From NCBI RefSeq assembly GCF_003410055.1, contig NZ_QUZK01000004.1:1-64000 (forward strand): a stretch of DNA of 64,000 nucleotides. Direction: 5' to 3'. The notes beneath the pieces were generated by a model. That model made no database searches. It was not told the origin of the DNA and saw only the letters and a list, made by a program, of their open reading frames with translations. Shown here piece after piece: positions 54,742-63,516 of this stretch. Numbering within the stretch: position 1 is the first letter of the stretch; each line of letters starts with the position of its first letter. This stretch comes from Wenzhouxiangella sediminis (GTDB lineage: Bacteria; Pseudomonadota; Gammaproteobacteria; Xanthomonadales; Wenzhouxiangellaceae). The position numbers and the translations under genes are program-made.

Positions 54742-56085
54742 GTGGTCACCCGAAAACGCGCGCCGGCGAAGGAGATCTTCGGCTGGGCGATGTTCGACTT
54801 CGCCAACCAGGCCTACACGCTGTTGATCATCACGGTGGTTTTCGGCGACCTGTTCACCCGGGTCATCGTCGGCGACGGTCCCGACTACCGCCTTGGCAAC
54901 CTGCTGTGGAGCATCGCCCTGGCGGTCTCCTACGCATTGGTCGTGGTGGCCAACCCCGTCTGCGGTGCGATCATGGATCACGGCCGCCGGCGCAAGGCCT
55001 TCCTGTTCGCGAGTTATCTCCTGACGGTCGTTGCCACCGCCCTGCTCTGGTTCGTCGAGCCCGGCTGGATCTTTACCGCGATGGCGCTGATCGTCGTTTC
55101 CAACTTTGCCTATGCCATCGGCGAAGGCTTTATCGCCAGCTTCCTGCCCGGCCTGGGCCCACGCAAGGACCTTGGGTGGATATCGGGCCTGGGCTGGTCG
55201 CTGGGCTACGTCGGCGGACTGGTCTCGACGGCCTTTGCACTGCTGTTTCTCGGCGAAGTCAGCCTGGCCAACTACGACAGCGTGCGCTGGGTCGGCCCCT
55301 TCGCCGCTGTGTTCTTCCTCGTTACGGCGCTGCCCACCTTCCTCTGGGTCAGGGACCGGGGAGCGCGACGGACGCTGGCCCCGGGCGACACCCCCGTCCG
55401 GGCGGGATTCCGACGCCTGCTCAGCACCTTCGAGCACGTCCGGCATTTTCACGACATGCGCTGGCTGCTCGCCTCGATCTTCTTCAAGATGGCCGGTATC
55501 TACATCGTCATCAGCTTCGCCTTCATCTACGGTGCACAGGTCATCGGCTGGGACGAGTCGATCCGCGTGGCCATGTTCGTGACCGTGCAGGTCACCGCCG
55601 CGCTCGGCGCGGTGTTTTTCGGCCTGGCACAGGAACGGATCGGCGCCCGGCGCACCTACCTCGCCACCCTGACGCTCTGGTTGCTGGCCATCGCGGCCAT
55701 CTGGCAGACCCCGGCCGTCGCGGAACTGGCCAGAGAGTGGCTGGGCGTGAACTGGGAAGCCCAGCACGTCTTCCTCGGCGCAGGCCTGCTTTCGGGCCTG
55801 AGCCTGGGATCGTCGCAGTCGGCCGGGCGTGCCCTGGTCGGCGCACTCACGCCGCGCGGAAAGTCCGCGGAGTTCTTCGGTTTCTGGGGCACGGCCGGCA
55901 AGCTCGCCGCCATCTTCGGTATCCTCGGTCTGGGCCTGCTCCAGGCGTGGCTGGGCCTGGCCACGGCCATCGTCTTCTGCCTGATCCTGTTCGCGGCCGC
56001 CATCGCCTGCGCCTGGCCCATCGACGAGGCCCGAGGCCACCGTGCAGCGGACACCTGGCGGGAGCGGGCACCAAAAGGCGCGTAG
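54742..56085 (+). CDS. MFS transporter, UMF1/Atg22-like family
   Basis: This 447-residue protein has about twelve membrane helices. The start EIFGWAMFDFANQAYTLLI is the signature of the UMF1 family related to fungal vacuolar amino-acid effluxer Atg22, with the MFS loop MDHGRRRKAFLFASY. The start is taken as GTG 54742 with AGGAG about 10 bases upstream; a longer frame from 54682 exists. The substrate is unknown. Confidence 0.83.
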   Translation: MVTRKRAPAKEIFGWAMFDFANQAYTLLIITVVFGDLFTRVIVGDGPDYRLGNLLWSIALAVSYALVVVANPVCGAIMDHGRRRKAFLFASYLLTVVATALLWFVEPGWIFTAMALIVVSNFAYAIGEGFIASFLPGLGPRKDLGWISGLGWSLGYVGGLVSTAFALLFLGEVSLANYDSVRWVGPFAAVFFLVTALPTFLWVRDRGARRTLAPGDTPVRAGFRRLLSTFEHVRHFHDMRWLLASIFFKMAGIYIVISFAFIYGAQVIGWDESIRVAMFVTVQVTAALGAVFFGLAQERIGARRTYLATLTLWLLAIAAIWQTPAVAELAREWLGVNWEAQHVFLGAGLLSGLSLGSSQSAGRALVGALTPRGKSAEFFGFWGTAGKLAAIFGILGLGLLQAWLGLATAIVFCLILFAAAIACAWPIDEARGHRAADTWRERAPKGA

Positions 56086-56096
56086 AGACAAACCAT

Positions 56097-56172
56097 GGAA
56101 CCACGGATTGCACGGAAAACACGGAATGTGCGTATTCTGCATTTCCGTGAATTCAGTGAGTTCCGTGGTTCC
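56097..56172. repeat. Inverted-repeat element with CCACGGAA-type arms
   Basis: Left arm 56097-56126 (GGAACCACGGA, TTGCACGGA, AAACACGGA) and inverted right arm 56142-56172 (TTTCCGTGA ... TTCCGTGGTTCC) share an identical outer 11 bases. It fills most of the gap between the MFS gene and the cobalamin-binding-like gene. Confidence 0.75.
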
Positions 56173-56203
56173 TGATTTTCCTGAATTGAACAGGCGTGCA
56201 AAG

Positions 56204-56983
56204 ATGCGAATCGTCAGCCACACCTGCTCGAACACCGAGATCGTCTGCGCCCTGGGCCGGGCGGACTGTCTGGTGGGGGTGGACGATCACTCCGACTATC
56301 CCGCCGAGGTAGTCGAAAAGCTACCGCGCATCGGACCGGACCTGGATGTGGACGTCGAGCGGATCCTGGCCCTCGAACCCGACCTGGTGATCACCTCCCT
56401 GACGGTTCCGGGACATGAGCGATGCCTGGAGAAGCTCGAAGCGGCCGGGCTGCCGCTGCTGGTGACCCGGCCTCATACGCTGGCCGACGTCGCGGCGGAT
56501 ATTCGCCGCATCGGCGGCGAGATCGATGCCCGGGCATCCGCCGAGCGGCTGGCATCTCGCTTCAAAGCCGCAATGGATGCCGGGCCACCCGACGGTGACC
56601 CGGTGCCGATCCTGGTGGAGTGGTGGCCCAAGCCGGTGATCGTTCCGGGCCGTCATTCATGGGTCAACGAAATGCTGCGGCTGGCGGGCGGCATCAATCC
56701 CTGGCGCGACCTCGATGCAGAGAGCCTGGAGGTCACCGCGGACATGGCCCGTTCAGCGGCGCCCGAGGCGGTGGTCATGAGCTGGTGCGGCGTGGACGAA
56801 GCCAAGTACCGCCCGCACGTGGTTCGGCGCCGGCAAGGCTGGAAGCGCGTCCCGGCCATTGCCAACGATCGAATCTACGCCGTCAGCGAAGCCTGGCTGG
56901 GCAGACCCGGGCCGCGATTACTCGACGGCATCGTGAAACTGCGTGAAGTCGTGGATAGCGTGCATGGGCGCGGTAAACGGTAG
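56204..56983 (+). CDS. Cobalamin-binding-like periplasmic-binding-fold protein without signal peptide
   Basis: This 259-residue protein of the BtuF-type binding fold has [36 protein letters not shown] and a C-terminal [13 protein letters not shown]. The mature fold begins at residue 1 ([12 protein letters not shown]), so no export signal is seen and the protein may be cytoplasmic. No BtuCD transporter is nearby. Annotated relatives are called cobalamin-binding proteins; the ligand is not proven. Confidence 0.75.
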   Translation: MRIVSHTCSNTEIVCALGRADCLVGVDDHSDYPAEVVEKLPRIGPDLDVDVERILALEPDLVITSLTVPGHERCLEKLEAAGLPLLVTRPHTLADVAADIRRIGGEIDARASAERLASRFKAAMDAGPPDGDPVPILVEWWPKPVIVPGRHSWVNEMLRLAGGINPWRDLDAESLEVTADMARSAAPEAVVMSWCGVDEAKYRPHVVRRRQGWKRVPAIANDRIYAVSEAWLGRPGPRLLDGIVKLREVVDSVHGRGKR

Positions 56984-56994
56984 AATACGCGCCC

Positions 56995-58356
56995 ATGACG
57001 CAACCTGACCCCGACAAGCGGCCCTCCGTGGGCCTGGTATCACTGGGATGCCCCAAGGCCCTGGTCGATTCCGAGGACATCGTCTCCCGCCTCCGCTCGG
57101 AGGGCTACGACATCGCTCCCAGCTACGAGGACGCCGACCTGGTCGTGGTCAATACCTGCGGCTTTATCGACTCGGCCAAGGCGGAATCGCTCGAGAGCAT
57201 CGGGGAGGCCCTGTCGACCAACGGCAAGGTCCTGGTGACCGGCTGCATGGGCGCCAAGCCCGAGGACATCACGCGCATCCATCCGAAGGTGCTGGACGTG
57301 ACCGGCCCCCACCAAGGAGAGGCCGTCGTGCGCTCGGTCAATCGCCACCTGCCCCGGCCCCACGATCCGCGCTTCGACCTTGTTCCGCCCGGCGGGCTCA
57401 AGCTCACGCCCCAGCATTACGCTTATCTAAAGATTTCAGAAGGTTGCAACCACAAGTGCAGTTTCTGCATCATTCCTTCGATGCGCGGCCGCCTGGTCAG
57501 TCGCCCCCTCGGATTGGTGATGCGAGAGGCCGAGCAACTGGCCGAGCGAGGCGTGCAGGAGCTGCTGGTCATCAGCCAGGACACCAGCGCGTACGGCGTC
57601 GACCTGAAGTACCAGACCGACTTCTGGCGAGACCGCGAGTGGCAAACCCGCCTCTACGACCTCTGCGACGCACTGGGCGAACTGGGCATCTGGGTGCGGC
57701 TCCACTACGTCTACCCTTACCCTCATGTCGACAACATCATCGGCCTGATGAACGCCGGGCGCATTCTGCCCTACCTGGACATCCCCTTTCAGCACGCCAG
57801 CCGATCGGTCCTCAAGGCCATGCGCCGCCCGGCCGCGGCCGAGAACACGCTCGAGAGAATCCGGGCCTGGCGAGCGGAATGCCCCGACCTGGTCATCCGC
57901 TCGACCTTCATCGTCGGATTTCCGGGTGAGACCGAAGCCGATTTCCAGGAACTACTCGAGTGGCTCGACGAAGCCCAGCTCGACCGCGTGGGCTGCTTCA
58001 AGTATTCGCCGGTCGAAGGCGCGTCTGCCAACGAGCTGCACGGGGCCGTGCCGGAAGAAGTGGCCGAAGAACGCTGGCACCGCTTCATGCAGCACCAGGC
58101 CGGCATCAGCGCCCGCCGCCTGGAGCGGCGTGTGGGCGGCATCGAGCCGGTCCTCGTGGACTCCGTCGAAGGCACGACCGCCATCGCCCGCAGCTACGGA
58201 GACGCTCCCGAAATCGACGGCCAGGTCATCGTGTCCGGCGCCGCCTCCCCTCGGCCGGGAGACGCGCTGATGGTACGCGTCACCCGCGCCGACCAGTACG
58301 ACCTGCACGCCGAGGTGGTGGACGATTCGGAACTGAGCCATTCTGCGACCATCTAA
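56995..58356 (+). CDS. rimO: Ribosomal protein S12 methylthiotransferase RimO
   Basis: This 453-residue radical-SAM methylthiotransferase has N-terminal UPF0004 cysteines (SLGCPK, VNTCGFI, VTGCMG), the radical-SAM cluster CNHKCSFC and a C-terminal TRAM domain. It adds a methylthio group to Asp89 of S12. A TAGAAT box (56981-56986) overlaps the previous stop. Confidence 0.96.
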   Translation: MTQPDPDKRPSVGLVSLGCPKALVDSEDIVSRLRSEGYDIAPSYEDADLVVVNTCGFIDSAKAESLESIGEALSTNGKVLVTGCMGAKPEDITRIHPKVLDVTGPHQGEAVVRSVNRHLPRPHDPRFDLVPPGGLKLTPQHYAYLKISEGCNHKCSFCIIPSMRGRLVSRPLGLVMREAEQLAERGVQELLVISQDTSAYGVDLKYQTDFWRDREWQTRLYDLCDALGELGIWVRLHYVYPYPHVDNIIGLMNAGRILPYLDIPFQHASRSVLKAMRRPAAAENTLERIRAWRAECPDLVIRSTFIVGFPGETEADFQELLEWLDEAQLDRVGCFKYSPVEGASANELHGAVPEEVAEERWHRFMQHQAGISARRLERRVGGIEPVLVDSVEGTTAIARSYGDAPEIDGQVIVSGAASPRPGDALMVRVTRADQYDLHAEVVDDSELSHSATI

Positions 58357-58400
58357 GCAGCTTGCAGGTTTCCCTTTTGACAAAACCCATGGAGAACACA

Positions 58401-58883
58401 GTGAAAAAGACCATCTGCATTCTGAGCGTTGCCTTCCTGGCGATCGGTTGCGGTTCCGAGGAACCGGCACCTGCCGAGGAAACCCAGCAGGCCGCGCAAG
58501 AGCAGCCTGCCGAGAACGAACGCCAAGTGGTTCGCCGCAGCGAGCGGCAGCAGGAATCGCAGCCACTGCCCCGTCGGGATACCCAGGACCCGGAGAAGAA
58601 GGTGCCCAGGATCGAAGGCCAGGCCCAGGAAGAAGGCTATGGCCTGACCATGATCGTGGACGGCTCGAGTCCTGAGGCCTTTGCCGAGAGTCTGGAACTG
58701 ATCGCGATGGACACGACTGAAGAGCAGTATCGCGACCTGGATTCCGCTCTGCGGTTCCTGGCCACTTACGATACGGCGGCCTGGTCGGGGCTCCCCAACC
58801 TGTACAAGACGCTCGACGGGATGACCGGCGAAGAGATCATCGAGCGCGCCAGGGAAATGCGCGCGGAACGCCGCAGCCGCTAA
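58401..58883 (+). CDS. DUF6694-like lipoprotein
   Basis: This lipoprotein of about 160 residues has signal KKTICILSVAFLAIGC (lipobox AIGC), a Glu/Gln-rich low-complexity linker (residues 18-75) and a small helical C-terminal domain (YGLTMIVDGSSPEAFAESLE; MTGEEIIERAREM). I take GTG at 58401, with GGAGA five bases upstream, over ATG at 58389. The family name is tentative. Confidence 0.72.
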   Translation: MKKTICILSVAFLAIGCGSEEPAPAEETQQAAQEQPAENERQVVRRSERQQESQPLPRRDTQDPEKKVPRIEGQAQEEGYGLTMIVDGSSPEAFAESLELIAMDTTEEQYRDLDSALRFLATYDTAAWSGLPNLYKTLDGMTGEEIIERAREMRAERRSR

Positions 58884-58898
58884 GCTGCCTTGGATAGA

Positions 58899-58922
58899 CC
58901 CCGCCGGCGGGTGCCGGCGGGG
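58899..58922. terminator. Bidirectional hairpin between convergent genes
   Basis: A perfect 10-base stem CCCCGCCGGC / GCCGGCGGGG with a 4-base loop lies between the lipoprotein gene and the convergent amidohydrolase gene. It has no T run on either side, so it is a terminator by position more than by sequence. Confidence 0.55.
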
Positions 58923-58932
58923 TGGCCGTCAC

Positions 58933-61900
58933 TCAGTGGTGCGTCCAGCCGTGCTCCCGCCCCAGGCTGTCGATGTACTCCATCGTTTCGGGCACCCAGG
59001 CATCACCGCCCTCCTTCTCGAAGAAGAAAGCCGCTCGATCGACTGACTCCGGCGCGACCTGGTCCATGCTGGCCGAATCGTACAGTCGACCGTTGAGCAT
59101 GGTGTAGACCAGGTTCTGGCTCTGCTCGATGTCTTCGAGGACATCGCCGTCGACAACGATCATGTCGGCCAGCTTTCCGGCCTCGATCGAGCCGATGTCG
59201 TCCCCCATCCCGAAATACTCGGCGCCGTCGATCGTCGCGCCGCGAAGCGCTTCCCACGGCGAGAAACCGCCCTGCACCATCGCCCACATTTCCCAGTGCG
59301 CGCCCAGACCGGCCAACTGGCCGTGAGCACCGATGACGACCGGAATGCCCAGCTCGTTGAACGCCTTGGCCTGTTCGGCCACGAAAACGTGGTTGTAGTG
59401 GCCGTCGGGTGCCGTCTGGCGTCGGATCGAACGCGGATAGACGATGAACTTTGGCACGAAATCGAGCAGACGTTCGTTCTTCCATACCTCGTGGCGATCG
59501 TAGAAGTACTCCTCACCCATCAGCCCGCCGTAGGCCACGACGAAAGTCGGCGAGTGCACGACTTCGGTCTGGCTCCACAGCTGGCGGATGTCTTCGTAGG
59601 CGGTCTTGATCGACAGGCTGTGCTCGATGCCGGTATGCCCGTCGACAATCTGGCTGAGATTCTGCTCCAGGCGCATGCCGCCCTCGGGTACGACCATCAC
59701 ATCCAGGTTGCGACCCGCCTCGAGTACCTGCTGGCGCTGGTCGCGCCTGAGATAGTTGTAGCTCTTGACCGAGATCGCACCCAGCTCCTTCTGGCGACGC
59801 ACGTGAAACTCGGCGTCCTGGTAGGAGTTCACCTTCGCAGTTGCACCCGGCGCAATCGCCCCGTAGAGGATGCGGCCGGTCGACCAGATGCGCGGCGCCA
59901 ACACCTTGCCGGCACGCTGCAGCTCGGCCATCGAGAAGATGGCGGCGTTGTCGTTGGACGGATCGTGGATGCTGGTGACGCCGAATGCCAGGTTGGCGAT
60001 CTGCGACCAGTTCTGCTGCGGCGTGATCTGCCGGCTGCTCATCGGTCCGTGCGCATGGGCGTCGAACAGGCCCGGCAGGACAGTCTTGCCGCTCACGTCG
60101 ATGGTCTCGTAGCCGTCCGGCACGTCGATCTCGTCGGCCGAGCCGACCGACTCGATGCGGTGGCCGTCGACCAGCACCACCCCGTTGTCGATGACTTCAC
60201 GCTCCTGGTGGGCGTTGCGCATGGTCACGATCCTGCCGCCGACCAGGGCGATGCGGCCGTCGTGGCGGTCCGATTCGACCTCGAAGCCCAGCTCGATGCC
60301 CTCAGTCTCCGGCTCGGGCAACTCCTCGGGGGCGCCTTCCAGGAAGGCGAACGCATCGGTCAATTCACGCTGGTAGAGCGTTGCACCGTGCGACCAGCCG
60401 ATGGCATCACCCTGTGCGGTGAAGTGCAGGTGGTCGCCGGCGCGCGCGGAAACCTGGCGCACCGGAAAGGCGCTGACACTGCCGCCGAGGGTCACCTTGC
60501 CGCCGGTCGGGAAAAAGGGCGCGACGTAGGCGTTGTAGTGCTCGGTGAAAGCGACCCAGCGGCCGTCGGGAGAGACGCGGTATTCGGTCACCCACTCGCC
60601 GGCCAGGTGCTCGCGCGCATCGTGACCCTGGAGGTTGACGCTGTTGAGCGCCAGGCCCGATTCGCTGCCCTGGGAAAACAGGATCCGCTCGCCGTCGGCG
60701 GAGAACTGCGGGTTGCCGCCCGAATCGTGCACGCGGCGCATGCCGTCGCCACCGGCATCGGCGACGTAGATTCCGGTCCGCTCCGACCAGGCCGGTGACG
60801 TCAAGTAGCCGCCGGTGGTACGCACGAACACGACGCGCTCGCCGTCCGGCGAGAAGGAAGGTTCGATGTAGTGGCCCGGCTCGTCGCTGATCACCCGGCT
60901 GCGGCCGCGGCCGACCGGCGCGATTCGCACCGAGCCCAGCGCTTCGTCGTGCCAGGTCGTATAGACCACGTGGCTGGAATCAGGTGAAAAGCGCGGGTAG
61001 AACTCCCAGTGTTCGTCCTGGTCGGTGAGCCTGCGGCGACGGTCTCGCTCGAGATCGTGCAACCACAGGTAGCCCAGCGCCTGGTAGATCGCGTAGCGTC
61101 CGTCGGGGCTGCGCTGCGTCCAGCGCGCCATCCGTACCGGGAAGGTGTCGGGAGAAACCTCGACCGTGCGCTGCAGTGCCGGATGGATCTTCTTCTCGGC
61201 GACGACGTGGACTTCGATGGGCTCGTGCGAGCCGTCCGTGCCGATGCGGTGGAAACGGCCGCCGGTCCAGACGACGATCGACTCCCCATCCGGCGTCCAG
61301 GCAAAGCCGGGAAAATTGCCCATGTCGCCGGAGGTTTCCTGCATGTCGCGCTCCAGCTCGGAGAACAGCGTGCGCTCGATGCCGGACTCCAGGTCCTTGA
61401 CCATCAGGCGCGAAGTCAGCTCGGTGGGATTGCGCCGCACGAAGGCCAACTGGCTGCCGTCGGGCGAGAGGACCGGCCGCACCGCGCCGCCGGGACCGGA
61501 GACGACGGTCTCCGTCTCCCCGGTTTCGCGATCGAGGCGGCGAATGGCAAAGATGCCCTGGTTGGCGTCCTTGTTGTATTCCCAGACGCGGCCGGAAGTC
61601 ATGTCCTGGCTGAAGTAGACATAACGGCCGTCGGTCGAGAACTCCGGCTCGGCGATGTTCTTCTGCGATTGCTCGCCGTGCAGGCGGTCGACCAGCATCA
61701 CGCCCTGGCCGCCGCCCCGGTGGTACATCCAGATGGAGCCGGCCGGAATCGAGCGCTGTGAAACGTAGCCCTTGCGCGCGGCGATGTAGTCGCCGTCAGG
61801 CGACCAGGCGGGGTTGTGCAACAGATGCTCGCTCTCGTCGCTGACCTGCTGGAGGTCGGATCCGTCGGCGTCCATGGTCCAGATGTTCTCAGCGCCGTCG

Positions 61901-62247
61901 CGGTCCGAGACGAAGGCGATCCTCGATCCGTCCGGGCTGTAGCGCGGCTGGAAGTTCCAGGCCAGGTCGCCGGTCAGCGCCGTGGCTTCGCCGCCGTCGA
62001 TCGGCACCGTGTAGATGTCGCCCAGCATGTGAAAGACGAGCGTCTTGCCATCGGGGCTGACATCCACGTCCGACCAGGTGACTTCATCGGTGTCGATCGT
62101 GATCGTCTCCCAGTCGCCCGGCGGTTCGGTCACCGACCAATCGGCATACGGGCCCTTATCGGCGTCATCGCTCTCCCCGTTCTCCTGAGCTAGTACAGGC
62201 ATGGTCAGAACGAGCAGGAACAGCGTCAGTAGCAATCTATGCAACAT
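58933..62247 (-). CDS. Secreted beta-propeller/amidohydrolase fusion
   Basis: This 1104-residue protein has a signal peptide (MLHRLLLTLFLLVLTMPVLAQ). Residues 40-650 form WD40/PD40-type blades repeating SPDG (such as YSPDGSRIAFVSDRDG and FSPDSSHVVYTTW). Residues 680-1080 form an amidohydrolase domain with DAHAHG, a central metal-ligand lysine or equivalent (VKSYNYL), EHSLS, AHGQLAG and ADMIVVDGD. Similar two-domain proteins are annotated as imidazolonepropionase-like peptidases. It is probably periplasmic; the substrate is unknown. Confidence 0.85.
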   Translation of the reverse strand: MLHRLLLTLFLLVLTMPVLAQENGESDDADKGPYADWSVTEPPGDWETITIDTDEVTWSDVDVSPDGKTLVFHMLGDIYTVPIDGGEATALTGDLAWNFQPRYSPDGSRIAFVSDRDGAENIWTMDADGSDLQQVSDESEHLLHNPAWSPDGDYIAARKGYVSQRSIPAGSIWMYHRGGGQGVMLVDRLHGEQSQKNIAEPEFSTDGRYVYFSQDMTSGRVWEYNKDANQGIFAIRRLDRETGETETVVSGPGGAVRPVLSPDGSQLAFVRRNPTELTSRLMVKDLESGIERTLFSELERDMQETSGDMGNFPGFAWTPDGESIVVWTGGRFHRIGTDGSHEPIEVHVVAEKKIHPALQRTVEVSPDTFPVRMARWTQRSPDGRYAIYQALGYLWLHDLERDRRRRLTDQDEHWEFYPRFSPDSSHVVYTTWHDEALGSVRIAPVGRGRSRVISDEPGHYIEPSFSPDGERVVFVRTTGGYLTSPAWSERTGIYVADAGGDGMRRVHDSGGNPQFSADGERILFSQGSESGLALNSVNLQGHDAREHLAGEWVTEYRVSPDGRWVAFTEHYNAYVAPFFPTGGKVTLGGSVSAFPVRQVSARAGDHLHFTAQGDAIGWSHGATLYQRELTDAFAFLEGAPEELPEPETEGIELGFEVESDRHDGRIALVGGRIVTMRNAHQEREVIDNGVVLVDGHRIESVGSADEIDVPDGYETIDVSGKTVLPGLFDAHAHGPMSSRQITPQQNWSQIANLAFGVTSIHDPSNDNAAIFSMAELQRAGKVLAPRIWSTGRILYGAIAPGATAKVNSYQDAEFHVRRQKELGAISVKSYNYLRRDQRQQVLEAGRNLDVMVVPEGGMRLEQNLSQIVDGHTGIEHSLSIKTAYEDIRQLWSQTEVVHSPTFVVAYGGLMGEEYFYDRHEVWKNERLLDFVPKFIVYPRSIRRQTAPDGHYNHVFVAEQAKAFNELGIPVVIGAHGQLAGLGAHWEMWAMVQGGFSPWEALRGATIDGAEYFGMGDDIGSIEAGKLADMIVVDGDVLEDIEQSQNLVYTMLNGRLYDSASMDQVAPESVDRAAFFFEKEGGDAWVPETMEYIDSLGREHGWTHH

Positions 62248-62291
62248 TATTACTCTCTCAGACAGTAGATGTGTTGAATCAAAACCTTGCT

Positions 62292-62366
62292 AAACGCAAA
62301 GACGCCAAGACGCAAAGTTGTTAAGGAGCTTTTTGGAATTCTTTGCGTCTTCGCGTCTTTGCGTTT
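62292..62366. repeat. Inverted-repeat element with GCAAAGAC-type arms
   Basis: Left arm 62292-62317 and right arm 62341-62366 are inverted copies of 26 bases with one mismatch (units GCAAAGAC, GCCAAGAC, GCAAAG), with a 23-base loop. The element ends 8 bases before the 5'-nucleotidase stop codon and could form a long hairpin in its mRNA. Confidence 0.88.
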
Positions 62367-62374
62367 CAAGATTT

Positions 62375-63307
62375 TCAGGTTTTTTTCTCGTTGGCGACAC
62401 CGTGAGGCACGTGACCGGTGGCGACTTCTCGGCTGGCGGCGTCGGTGTGCAGGGTCTGGTCGTCGAAGAAGATGTCGGCGCCGAAGGAGCGCAGGAAGGG
62501 CGCCTTCTCGCGTCCGCCCAGGAACATCGCTTCGTCGATCCGGATCCCCCAGGCGCGCAGGGTCAGGATCACGCGCTTGTGCGCCGGCGCGGAACGCGCC
62601 GTGATCAGGGCCGTGCGGATGGGGTTCTCTTCGAGCGGATAAGCGGCCTGGATGCGCTGGATGCCCTCGAGCACCCGCTTGAACGGGCCTGCCGCCAGGG
62701 GGCTGGCCGCCTGGGCGCGCTCGCTCGTGGAGAAGGCCTCCAGGCCCTGCTCCTTGTAGATTCGCTCAGCCTCGTCGGAAAAGATCACGGCGTCGCCGTC
62801 GAAGGCCAGTTTGAGCTGCTCTGAGCGATTCTCGCGTATGGCCGAAGGCAGGATCGTCGCCGCGGCATAGCCGGCCATCAGGACGCGCCGGACGTCGTCC
62901 TCGTTGGCCGACAGGAACAGCTGCGCGCCGGAAGGCTCGATATAGTCGGCCGGACTGGCACCGTTGGTGAACACCGCCCGCTCGATATTGAGCCCGTAGT
63001 GCTCGATCGAGTTGAAGATGCGCAGCCCCGTATCTGCACTGTTGCGCGACATCAGCACGACTTCCACACCCGGGTGGTCCATGCCGTCGTTGTTGAGCCG
63101 CAGCAGCTTCTCGGCCAGGTGAAAAGCCACGCCCTTGCCGAGAATCTCGTCTTCGCGCTCGCGCTGGTAGGCCATGTAGCGCTCGAGACCGTGCTCCTCG
63201 AAGACCTTGTGGGATTCGTCAAGGTCGAACAGGGCCCGGGACGAAATCCCGATGATCAGGGGACCCGGATGGTCGGCTTCGGACGTCTTTTTGGGATTTT
63301 CGGGCAT
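62375..63307 (-). CDS. Cytosolic 5'-nucleotidase (NT5C1-like)
   Basis: This 310-residue protein of the 5'-nucleotidase family has SSRALFDLDESH near the N-terminus, EVVLMSRNSADTGLRIFNS, AFDGDAVIFSDEAE and FGADIFFDDQTLH (HAD-type Asp motifs). It dephosphorylates nucleoside monophosphates in the cytoplasm. It stands alone between two repeat elements, 63337-63507 upstream and 62292-62366 downstream. Confidence 0.87.
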   Translation of the reverse strand: MPENPKKTSEADHPGPLIIGISSRALFDLDESHKVFEEHGLERYMAYQREREDEILGKGVAFHLAEKLLRLNNDGMDHPGVEVVLMSRNSADTGLRIFNSIEHYGLNIERAVFTNGASPADYIEPSGAQLFLSANEDDVRRVLMAGYAAATILPSAIRENRSEQLKLAFDGDAVIFSDEAERIYKEQGLEAFSTSERAQAASPLAAGPFKRVLEGIQRIQAAYPLEENPIRTALITARSAPAHKRVILTLRAWGIRIDEAMFLGGREKAPFLRSFGADIFFDDQTLHTDAASREVATGHVPHGVANEKKT

Positions 63308-63336
63308 TGGGGGGATTATAACGGGCCGGAGTTGAA

Positions 63337-63507
63337 GGGTTCAGTGTTCAGGTTTCAGGTTTCAGGCGGCAACCGAAATCAGCGCGGGGCGGCTTTGCCG
63401 CGAGACCCTGTGCCAAGCCTGAGGTACTGCCCCCTTTCGGATGGCACATGAGCATCGCGGCAAAGCCGCTCACCTAGACTCGACGGATGCCGCCTGAAAC
63501 CTGAACA
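63337..63507. repeat. REP doublet with GTTTCAG / CTGAAAC arms, copy G
   Basis: The left arm has GTTCAG/GTTTCAG units (63337-63365). GCGGCAACCG follows, then inverted hairpins GCGGCTTTGCCGCG (63389-63402) and CGCGGCAAAGCCGC (63456-63469), then GCCGCCTGAAAC (63489-63500). Outer TTTCAGGCGGCA and TGCCGCCTGAAA are exact inverted copies. It lies between the 5'-nucleotidase and nadK. Confidence 0.85.
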
Positions 63508-63516
63508 CTTTCCCAT

